Of a stretch of 64,000 nt of DNA, positions 21,607-31,557 are shown piece after piece. Source of the stretch: Saprolegnia diclina VS20 (lineage: Eukaryota > Oomycota > Saprolegniomycetes > Saprolegniales > Saprolegniaceae); assembly GCF_000281045.1 (NCBI RefSeq), contig NW_008246099.1, positions 498,514-562,513 of the forward strand, written 5' to 3'. Positions within the stretch are counted from its first letter, which is position 1. Every line of letters starts with the position of its first letter. Position numbers and translations under genes: made by a program. The notes under the pieces were generated by a model. The model did no database searches and was not told where the DNA came from. It was given only the letters and a program-made list of their open reading frames with translations.

Positions 21607-22957
21607 ATGCGAGGAACACTGCCGGCGCTCGCCCTCATATGGCTGAGCATGGGATATGTGGATGGCAGTGGATGTGTCATGACGCAAGACTGCGTGAACC
21701 CGGGCAACATCCCCGACTACGACGCATGCATCCCGAAGGCCCTCGCTTCGATCGCCCCACCCAAGCCAGTACGCTAGGATGCTTGTTCCTAAGTTCATGG
21801 TGATGGTAGATGCGCGGGGACGGATGGGCAACAGGTGCAGTCTCTAACGCTGCGTGTTCGTGTTTGCCTTATGCGCTGGCGGTATCATGTAGTCACGGGC
21901 GGCGGCGCGTGCACGGCGGCCACTGATTGCCACCAAGGCACCTGCGTCAAGAATGCATGCGTCTGCCGGGTGCGACGACTTGAATGTCGTACCAGATATC
22001 AAATCTCACGTGGTTTCTCCTAGAACGATGGCGTGACGGCTGGCACCCACTGCGACGACTTCGCGATCCAATGCCCCGAGTACGAAGGCTCGGCGTGCTG
22101 CTCGTGGCAGCAGAACCGAGCGCTCGCTGACAACTTTAAGCTCATTGCGACCATGTTTGGCCGCAATAGCGCCGGCGGCTGCGACGCATGGTAGAGCCTC
22201 TGCACAAAGCATTTGCTTGCATTGCTTTGATAGCGCCGCCAACATGATGCGCATGTGGTGCGGCCTTGTCTGTGCGCCGAACCAGGCCGACTTTATGAAG
22301 ATGCACTTAACGTACCCGAGCAACAACTACCGCCTCGACTCGATGACCGGGAAAGATCACGTCAAGGTGCTTGAGGTAAGGCGATGATGTTTTTCGTCCT
22401 TGCGTACGATGGGAGCTTATTTAGATGGACGTGAACCTCGCCAAGCCGTTCACGTGCGCGCTCTTTGACTCGTGCAAACACACTGCGATCGCAAGCATGT
22501 CGGACGCCTTCAAGTCGTCGCTCGGTTTCCTCAACTACCAGGGGCAGACCGGCGCCGTTGGCCATGGTGAATACCTCTTTTTTCACTTTGGTACTGTGTT
22601 TCTTGGTCGCTGGCGGACGTCTAACGTCGTCGTGAAGGCGCCAATAGCTCGTACTTTAACACGTCAGCGCTGCGCTGCGACAACTACTCTGAAGTCACGA
22701 CGCCTGACGTATATCGCCGCCTGCCGGCCCAAGCCCAGCGTCTGCCGTCGATGGTCAACCCATTGGCGCCCAAGCAGTGTCCGTGCGGCGCCTGTCGAGC
22801 GACGTGCAGTGCAGACAGCGGCGCGTCGGCGCACATCACGTTGCGAGACAACCCGATCGGGTTTTGGACCGGCTTTGACGTACAGCTCGTGAGCGCCGTG
22901 TACGCTGGCATTGCGCTCTTCACGGGTGCCCTCTACTGGAAGCACAGACTCATGTAG
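21607..22957 (+). CDS. Stand-alone NPC1 N-terminal-domain-like protein with single TM anchor
   Basis: A secreted/membrane protein resembling only the sterol-binding N-terminal domain of Niemann-Pick C1. A signal peptide (MRGTLPALALIWLSMGYVDG) is followed by a Cys-rich segment (TDCHQGTCVKNACVCR). The NPC1-N core has SACCSWQQNRALADNFK, GGCDACAANMMRMWCGLVC and APNQADFM, and later CPCGACRATC, matching NPC1 cysteine spacing. It ends with one membrane helix (VQLVSAVYAGIALFTGALYW) and a short tail, with none of the 13-helix sterol-sensing/permease part. At least five introns are needed. Exons 22024-22190 onward are secure; between 21768 and 21893 a 13- or 25-nt microexon seems necessary for phase, and this is uncertain. 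A role in sterol uptake or transfer is plausible because many oomycetes depend on external sterol. Confidence 0.82.
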
Positions 22958-23312
22958 CTCCATATCGATCGTCAATGGTCTGACATTTGTTGGTGATCTT
23001 CTCGCGTCAGCAAGAAAGAGCATTCGTCTTCGCACGTGTCGATGTGGATGAGTCTCAATCGTGCGCTGTGGTATGCTTTGCGACTAGATAGCCGAGAAGC
23101 AAGCATAGTCTACAGGACGCATTCCAAATTTCATTAACGACAACATTGTCGCGGATCTCGAGTACGCTGAACTTAAGAGCCAATGAGGTGTGAGAGCTCG
23201 GCGACGGGGCTAGGGTACACTAGCATTGCAAGTCGTAATGAATTCAAAAAGTTTTCAATACATTTGGCCCATTCATGCACTAGGTACTACTACTTACTAC
23301 ACGTGTCGACGC
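22958..23312. other. Intergenic spacer, nothing seen
   Basis: Separates the 3' end of the NPC1-like gene from the convergent 3' end of the transposase-derived gene. No gene or element seen. Confidence 0.5.
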
Positions 23313-25647
23313 TCAGATCGCGCGAAAGGCCATTGCGCCCGGCATGATACCCGTCGCCGTCGGCATGTTCACGGCCGCATTGTTGATGTTGTTGTTGCTG
23401 CTGTTGAGGAGGTCGTCCAGGCAAAAACCGAGCTCGTCCGTGTCTTCCATGTCATCCGACTTGCACGAATCACAGTCGCTCGCGTCGTTCGTGTCGAGAA
23501 CCGAGTCCATAAACATCGCAATCGAGTAGCCGGGCGGCGCCGTAAAGCCCGCGTAGGCCTCGCCGCTGGGCATGACGTGGCCGACGTCGATCTCGGTCGC
23601 CTCGACGAGCGGGCATGTCGATATGTTATGGCCCTCGCCGTGGCACTTGCGGCACTTGTACGTCTTGCTACTCGGGTTGCGCCGGTTGCGCGGTGGATCA
23701 CGCTTGCGCTTGCGCTTGGGCGCGCGCACGAGTGGCGGGCTCTTCAGATTTGAGTCCGCGACCTTGGCCTCGACGCGTGGCACGTCGATGCGCTTGTCCT
23801 TGTATGACTGTGCGTACGCCTCCATCGTGTAGCAGTAGCCATACGCCTGAAGGATGCGCTCCATCTTGTTGACGGCTTTGAGGCCCGCGATGAGGTGGCG
23901 GCATGGCAGCTCCATCTGGTCGCGATCAACACAAGTGCACGTGAGGTCGTTGAGGTTGACCATCTCCTGGTCGTGCATGGGCGCCGTGCTCCGGTACACA
24001 CAGTACATGCCGTCCGTCGTCGGCTTGGTCAAGTACATGTTGGCCATGGACTTTTGCGTCAGGTAAAAGTCCTTGGCAAACGGTGTCAAAACACGTTTTT
24101 CCTGGAGCCACTGGCGCGCCTTGGCATCGCGCTCAGCAACAGCTTTCGCCGCGCGCTCCATGCTCTTGAAGAGTGCTCCGAACGGCAGCGAGCGCTGAAC
24201 CTTGTGGCGCACGGCACCTATTGCACGCACATGGTATCAACCCTTCGACAATATTTCGAGAGGTATACCGTTGTCGTCGGTGAGGTGTTCCGTAAAGGTG
24301 GTCGTCGCGCTCTTGTACAGCCGGCGGCCCTCCATGTCGGCAAAGTTGGCCATATTGGCAAAGACGACCCACTTGACGGGCGGGATGTCTTCGAGGTACC
24401 GCCGCAGCGGGTAGCCGTACTTGGCGGTGAGCATGTCGAGCTTATGCATGTACATGGTGCGCGATGTCGACGCCTGGAGGTTCCAAATTTGCTCCTCAAA
24501 GCTCGGGCCGGAAAAATCGAAGTGCGCTTTCACAGCCTGGATGATGTGGAGGCAGCTAAACTTGAGCACGACCGGAATGTTGGTCGCCGAGAGCGCGCGG
24601 CCAGCGACGACCGCCTTCTTTTGGTCAACAAATAGTGGGTTGACTGTGATGCCCGCCGTCGTGCAGTTGGCGAAGAACCAAAAGTAGTTGTCGACGCTCT
24701 CCTTGGGCAGGATCGCAAACGCCACTACGACGTTCTGGCCATTGCCGTCCTTCTGCACAAGCGTGAGGGACGAGCCCTTGTAGTGCTTTGTCTTGAAGTG
24801 CGCGGCCTCGAGACCCATCACCGGCATGTTGCGCGGGCCCGCGGCGACAAAGACGCCAAAGGACACGAACGCGCGGTAGAAGCGCGACTTGGTGTCTGCC
24901 TCGAGCGACACGCGGCAAGTCGGGTTAGCGCGGCCAAACTCGGTGAGGAGCCACGGGATGTAGTTGTAGCTATTCTCAAGCTACACGGCAATGAGAGAGC
25001 GAACGAAAGCGTACGAGTGTGTGTGTACCTGCGACGTGTACTGCTCGAGGACCTTGTCCTTGACGCGGTAGAAGCCCGCCGACCGCGCCGAAAAGTTGGT
25101 ACCACCGAGTGCCTGGGCCAATACCATGAGATTGCATGCTGGACACATACGTGTCGTACCTGCATGCCGTTGACGAGCGACTCCTTTGACGAGTCATGCT
25201 GCGCGAGAACGAGCGCCTTGACGGCAGGAAGCATCGCAGCCTGACGCTCCGTGGCCTTGGACGTTGACGTACATGAGTCACAGTGCACGAGGCTCATGCC
25301 TACGCCGAGCATGATATATGCTGCTCATGCCAAGTCGAGGACGTACTGGCAATCTCGAAGGACTTGCCCGTGGAGCCCTTGCGGCGGATGCGCGTCGCCG
25401 TCACATGCCATTCGCAGGGCGTGCTCGTGCAGATGTATTGGCTCTTGCTGCCAGATCGAAAACCTAGAGAAATGCAGGCGGCATTGGGCCAGAGCCGAGA
25501 GGTGGCGTCTCGCGTACCCATCTTGCACGACGTGTCGCTGTTGAAGCAGTAGTCCTGCACAAAGTACTTGAAGTGCGTCGCCGACGGGAACTCGGCCTTG
25601 AGCATCGGCCGGTCGTAGCCGTGGAGCGCCTGCAGGTCAAAGGCCAT
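23313..25647 (-). CDS. MULE-type transposase-derived protein with SWIM and CCHC zinc fingers
   Basis: Five exons (introns of 47, 47, 48 and 51 bp) splice to 713 residues. The N-terminal region (about 1-110) resembles the DNA-binding region of Mutator-like transposases, with Cys/His pairs (YICTSTPCEWH). A MULE DDE-type core follows at about residues 215-330: GLEAAHFKTKHYKGSSL, AFAILPKESVDNYFWFF, then FVDQKKAVVAG. The first catalytic aspartate (usually IDGTFLK) is glutamate or absent here, while the second is present. A SWIM finger (CTCVDRDQMELPCRH) and a zinc knuckle (CRKCHGEGHNISTC) follow, plus an Asn-rich, acidic C-terminus. Introns, an intact frame and no terminal inverted repeats that I could find fit a domesticated host gene, perhaps a DNA-binding regulator. 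An active but intron-bearing element cannot be excluded. The start at 25647 is the best ATG; the frame is open further upstream. Confidence 0.82.
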
Positions 25648-26714
25648 CCCTCCTCGCCCGTCGTCGCCTCTGCAATTCTTGAGAAATGGCCAGTGCGTTC
25701 CGGATGCATATCCGGATAGCTGCAAACCGCCGCTTTTTGCTGACACTCAGCCCGGCGCAAGTACAAGGTTGTTTGGTCCTTTGAAGCGGTACGATTTTTG
25801 TACGAGATCAAGCGAAGTACGCCAAACCATTCAAAAAGGAATCGGAGATTCACACATCCAGCTGCACTTTGGATCGACATGCACAGGGTTCGTTTGACCA
25901 CGCCCAGTATCGTACATATGCACGAGAAGGCATACTAGTAGGTTATGGTTGAGGTCCTCGATGCAGACAATGCCAAGCTCGTGCTGATCTGCAAAACGTT
26001 GCATGTGTCGGATTTTTTCTCCTTTATCCGGTGGGATCTGTTCAACTGATCTGCTTCGGGGCCGGCTGCGGGGTGCTCGTCCCGTGGACGAACTTCCTTG
26101 AGCTGAGCGTCACGTGGTAGAGTAGAAGTCGCCATGGAGATGGTCTGTTGTCACGGATGCGGGCCTCACGGTGAGAGAACCAACCCGCTCCTGCTTTCGA
26201 TCTTTTTCCTTCATGGGCTCCCTTTGCCGTCCAAGTCGAGAGGTAATTTTTTTAAAATTAATTAGCAAAGGAATGTGGCCCAACGTCGTCGACAGTGCAT
26301 TGCAGCTGTGCACTTCGTGCATATGACGATACTTCGACCCACGTGGATGCCCGTGCAGCGCGTCGCTGTCATGTTTAGGTAGCTGTGCAGGATGTGTCAA
26401 GCGAGGATTTGCCTTCAGTTGTCGTGGCAGGATATTTTCCGAAGCATGCATACGCGGGAGTTACGAGCTCTTGTTGAAACTGCAGGCATGAGTCTCTCGA
26501 TTCATTTTATATTCTGAATTGTAGTGAAGTTTGAAGAAGAATATACGCTCTGTGCTAGAACATTGACGTTTCGTTTGCGGTTCCCACATTGCCTGCGCCA
26601 CATCGACGACGTTGCCGTTGCAAAGCAGTAGTACTGCACACTGTAGTGTACGACGATGCACCTATATGCACCAGCAACTGCACAATGGCAGAAATCAATT
26701 TTTGACGACGCGCA
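25648..26714. other. AT-rich intergenic interval
   Basis: About 1.07 kb with no supported gene. A short frame from 25945 (about 33 codons) has gene-like codons but no recognisable domain; it may be a relict exon. Confidence 0.45.
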
Positions 26715-28712
26715 ATGATGCTTTTCACGATCGGAAGGCTAACATTGCCTGAGCTCAGTCTCTTGGTCGCGACTGTCGTCGGCGTCTTCTTGTGGCTCGC
26801 TGCACGGCGCAGCCCGTATGGCCATCTTTTCGGCCCACCGCCCACAAGCTGGTTGTTTGGTTCTGGGTACTACCGCCTACCTGTTGCGTCTCCACTATCA
26901 TGATGATTATGACGAGCCATTCTAGACGAGAAGCGATGGACTTTTCGATCTGGTCGCAAGATGGCGGGTTTGGCGAACCCGGACTTATGTGGTGCGTACT
27001 CTTTGCCACCAGATCTAGCTCATAGAATGTGGCTCTTTATGCTGTAGGCTCAAGCGATACGGAAGCGTGTACTACTACCGCGTGCTCCACATGCACCGAG
27101 TTCGTTGCTTGTAAACGCCTTTGCGGCTCATGCTGCCGGTAGATTGTTGTCGCCGACCCTGTTGCCATCAAGCACGTCATGGTCACGCATGGAAGAAATT
27201 ACCCGAGGGCGCCAATCACACGCATCATATCAAAGGTACGCGTCCGTCCATCCTTTTTGCGGAAGATAATTCGGCGTGTAGAAACTTGCAGGCGGAGAGA
27301 GCCTCCTCTCGACCGAAGGGCGCAGCCACACGGCTCTACGCAAGCTCTTCAATCCCCACTTTGGCCAAGCCAGCGTCAAGACGATGCTTGGCATCTTCCA
27401 GCACCACACTAACGTCTTTATGGAGCAGCTCACGGCGAAGGAACCCGTGGATCTACAGAATCGTATGTTTTCGGCAGTTTCAGTGTGGACCCTACCCCTG
27501 TCGAACTGATTGGATTTCTGATTAGTGTTTACAAAAATGACGCTGGACGTGATTGGCGTCGCAGCATTTGGCTTCGATTTCCAGTCGCTCCTCGACAAGA
27601 ATGCCCGCGAGATCCAAGCGTACAACGATATTCACCTCACGCCGAGCTTCTTCGGTATCATCGGTTTCGTCTTTCTGCCGTTTTACGAGTACCTGCCATT
27701 GGCGTCCAACCGTCATCGTGCGGAAGCGCAGGCGGTGCTTCAAGGCGTCATCGATCGAGTGTTGCAGCAAAAAGTTGCTGCTCTGAATTCGGCCAAGGCT
27801 CGCGATGCTCCCAAGGACATACTGGACCTCATCCTCGAGCAGGCATCAGACATGTCGATGGCCGACATCCGCGCCATGCTGCTCATGTTCATGATCGCTG
27901 GCCACGAGGTACGGTAACAATGCCCGAAAGTCCCACTCACGTGCGTCACGGATAGACGACTGACAACACGCTGGGCTGGATCGTCTCGTTCGTGGCGCAG
28001 CACCCAGAAGTGGCTGCCAACGTCCACGAAGAGTGCTCGCGCATGCGCGGCGATGGCAACAACACGGTGCCAACGTGGGACGATCTCAGCAAGCTCCCTT
28101 ACCTCTCGGCCGTCATTCACGAGTCCATGCGCTTGCGTCCGACTGTGCCGGAGTTGCCATCCCGCCTTGCCCTTGAAGCCGACATGGTTCCACTGACCGA
28201 CGGCTCGCACCTGGCGGTTCCCAAGGTATTTTACTCGATATATCAGAAAGTTCAATGCCAAAGATTTCTACTAGGGGGCTAACATCTTTCTCGACATCAT
28301 CGCTATTCAGCGTAACCCGACGTACTGGAGCCGGCCCAACGAGTTCCTTCCAGGTGAACGGATGTGTGTAGAATCGACACTGCATCTCGTCGTGGTAGAG
28401 CGCTTCATTGAAGGCACCAATACATACGAAGCCGACTTGGCGCTCCGGGGCGGCAAGCCCAACACGTTTTGCTACTTTCCGTTCGGCCTGGGTGCGAGCT
28501 GGCATGAGATCTAGATCTGAACGAATGTAGGCGACAAGCGCTGCATCGGAAATCGATTTTCAATGACCGAGATGCTTGTCGTGCTCTCAGCCTTCTTCGC
28601 GAAATACCGCGTGGCGCTGACGTCGGCCGCCGACGTGAACGTGCGCAAGCACACGGGGACAATTGCGCCCGTTCACCTCGAGGTCCACCTCGCATCGATC
28701 GCCACCAAATAA
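26715..28712 (+). CDS. Cytochrome P450, intact member of tandem array
   Basis: A microsomal P450 monooxygenase. Ten exons with nine introns of 39-63 bp splice to 516 residues. An N-terminal membrane anchor (LSLLVATVVGVFLWLAARR) precedes the Pro-rich hinge GPPPTSW. All later landmarks are present: the I-helix oxygen-binding motif MIAGHETTDNTLGW, the K-helix ESMR, the PERF segment (PERFIEG) formed across a splice junction, and the haem-cysteine loop FPFGLGDKRCIG, also across a junction. The C-helix is unusual, reading EGRSHTALRKLFNPHF with His where Trp is normally found. The substrate is unknown. Two degenerate copies follow immediately downstream, so this is the surviving member of a local array. 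Confidence 0.92.
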
Positions 28713-28905
28713 ATGACGAGCAACAATATATTGAACCACATTTAATCTATTTGGACCATATGAAGCATAATTCACCGAAAACGTTGTGACAGACCAATTC
28801 ACAACGACGAAATGCAACATTGGTAATCGCAACCCGTGGCCGCTTCACAACCCTGCGCGACCAGATGCTCCCAACATTTTATCCGGATAATTGCCACTCG
28901 TCAAA

Positions 28906-30831
28906 ATGCTCGCGACGTCCGAGCTGCTGACGCTCGGCATCCCTGCAGTCCTCGCTGTCTGTGTCGCGGCACTGCTCGTTGCTCGGCGCAACCCATATGC
29001 CCACCTTCCAGGTCCACCGCCGACGAGCTGGCTCTTTGGCAACGGGTACCAAACACTTTTGGCCTCGGGATCGCCGTAACTGCGTCGGTGTAGGAAGGAA
29101 GCAATGGATTTTGCACTGTGGGAGCAAGACGGCGGCTTCGGGGAGCCCCATGTTTCGTGGTATGAGCACACCACCTATGCATGGTGACGCAGCGTTTTGA
29201 TCGCGTAGGCTAACGGGAGCATCTTCTACTACCGGATGCTTCACATCTACCGCGTACTGTACAAGCGATTTGTCCGAGTCTGCAACTGACTCGTACTAGG
29301 TCATCGTCACGGACGCGAACGCGATCAAGCACGTACTGGTTTCGAACGGCAGAAACTACCAGCGAACGCCTCTCATACGCACGCTTTTCCAGGTATGCAG
29401 CGCTGTAAACGTCCCNNNNNNNNNNNNNNNNNNNNNNNNNNNNNNNNNNNNNNNNNNNNNNNNNNNNNNNNNNNNNNNNNNNNNNNNNNNNNNNNNNNNN
29501 NNNNNNNNNNNNNNNNNNNNNNNNNNNNNNNNNNNNNNNNNNNNNNNNNNNNNNNNNNNNNNNNNNNNNNNNNNNNNNNNNNNNNNNNNNNNNNNNNNNN
29601 NNNNNNNNNNNNNNNNNNNNNNNNNNNNNNNNNNNNNNNNNNNNNNNNNNNNNNNNNNNNGCGATTGGGGTTGCGGCTTTTGGCTTCAATTTCGAGTCGC
29701 TTCGCAACAAGAACCCGCGCGAGATCGAAGCGTACAACAACCTCGCGCCGTCCTTCTTCACCATTATCGGCTTCGTCTTCGTGCCGTTTTACAAGTACCT
29801 CCCGTTGGCTTCGAACCGGCGCCGAGCCGAGGCGCAGTCCGTGCTGGAAAGCGTCATTGACCGAGTACTTCAGCAAAAGCTGTCTGCTCTCAAGACAGAA
29901 CGGACGGGCGCCCCGAATGACATTCTGGACCTCATTCTCGCCCATGCGTCCGGCATGTCGATGGCCAACATTCGAGCGTTGCTTCTCATGTTTATGATTG
30001 CTGGGCACGAAGTACGCACGACTCTACTGTTGCGATCTATTGACTCGCGACGTCTTCGGGTAGACGACAAACAACACACTCAGTTGGGTCGTCTAGTTCG
30101 TCGCGCAGCACCCACAAGTCGCAGAGAAAGTCAAGGACGAGTGTTCGCGCATGCGCGGTGAAAGCACGGACGAGACTCCGAGGTGGGAGCAGCTCGGTCA
30201 ACTCTCATACCTCTCGGCCGTCATCCACGAGACGATGCGCATGACGCCAACGTTGGCGGACGTATCGCGCGTCGCACTCGAAGCTGACGCTCTGCCTATG
30301 GATGGCGGCTCTTGGGTCGTCATTCCAAAGGTCTAGTGGACAACCCTTCCAAGCTCACTGGATTACTGAGGTAGGGCGCCAACATCTACTTTGACATTGT
30401 CGCGATCCATCGCAACCCGACGTACTGGAGCCAACCCGACGTACTGGAGCCAACCCAACGAGTTCCTTCCAGGTAGTAGGAGACGAGTCGAATCTACTCA
30501 TATCTCGCAGAACGATTCATTGAAGGCACCGATGTTTACGAAGCAGACTTGGTGCTGCGTGGCGGCAAGCCCAACACGTTTTGCTACTTTCCTTTCGGCC
30601 TCGGTGCGGCAAAGCCGACGATACTACTTTGTACTAACCAATGCTTTAGGCGACAAGAATTGCATTGGAAGTCGCTTCGCCATGGCCGAGATGCTTGTCG
30701 TGCTCTCTACTCTCTTCGCGAGATACCATGTGGCGCTAACACCTGCTGCCAACGTCAACGTCCGCAAACTAACTGCGACGATCACGCCCATGCACCTCGA
30801 GGTCTCGCTATCGTTGCTCCCGCATAACTAG
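28906..30831 (+). pseudogene. Cytochrome P450 pseudogene, second copy of array
   Basis: Clearly homologous to the upstream P450 exon for exon, but disabled. Compared with that gene it has a net 7-nt deletion at the start of the third exon (around 29210-29222). It also has an in-frame TAG at 30094-30096 where the intact gene has TCG (Ser), in the I-helix region, and a 19-bp tandem duplication at 30418-30455 that shifts the frame before the PERF segment. Bases 29416-29660 are N, hiding part of exons 4-6. The remaining parts retain MIAGHE, ETMR and the sequence around the haem cysteine (DKNCIG), so decay is recent. It could still be transcribed. I describe the lesions only. Confidence 0.88.
30418..30455. 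repeat. 19-bp tandem duplication in P450 pseudogene
   Basis: Two adjacent copies of CGACGTACTGGAGCCAACC (30418-30436 and 30437-30455). The length is not a multiple of three, so it breaks the P450 frame. Confidence 0.95.
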
Positions 30832-31097
30832 CTAACACCATGTCATTTGAGCTCATCGATCATGGTCACATGGGAAAATTCGAGCTGCGGACGTGTCACC
30901 GTGAGTCGTTCCGGCTGCAAGCTCCACCGTGCTTCTGCGCGGCAAAACGTTTCCACACCACCTTGAATGATCTGCCAACACGTCTCTGCTATTTGGAATC
31001 GGCAATCCTACCAAGCATCCACCGTGGGTACATAATAGCTATTTATTATTTACCCCTGCTCCTACCTCTTCCACTGCCTGCTTCATCGCGCGACTAG

Positions 31098-31465
31098 GGT
31101 GCCGATATCTTTTGATATTATGGCGATCCATCGCGATCCGACGTACTGGAGCCGACCCAACGAGTTCCTTCCAGATAAACTGAGACGAGTCGGAACTACG
31201 CACTACATGACGATACGGTAGAGCGCTTCATTGACGGCACGGACACCTACGAAGCCGACTTGACGCTCCCGGGTGGCAAGCCCAACACGTTTTGCTACTT
31301 TCTAAATGCCTTTGGTAGGCGAGAAGAGCTGCATTGACTGAGATGCTCGTCGTGCTCTCGGCCCTCTTTGCGACATACCGCGTCGAGTTGACGCCGGCTG
31401 CTCATTGGAACGTTCGCAAGGACACGGTGCTCCTCGAAGTTACGCTCACCGCTTACGACGCGTTA
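31098..31465 (+). pseudogene. Cytochrome P450 relict, C-terminal exons only
   Basis: A third copy reduced to parts of the last three exons. It retains the segment encoding the WSRPNEFLP region, the ERFIDGTDTYEADL region and the C-terminal VVLSALFATYR region. The first piece has a 2-nt deletion and an in-frame stop, the splice donor after the LP codons is changed (GTGAA to ATAAA), and the haem-cysteine loop is destroyed. No upstream exons were found between this relict and the preceding pseudogene. Confidence 0.82.
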
Positions 31466-31557
31466 GCCATTTGCGAGCCCGGGTCCCCCTCTCGTTCCCC
31501 TAACCCGTGGCATTTGGAGGCACAATCAACATGGAATGATGATGCATGTACAAGTAG

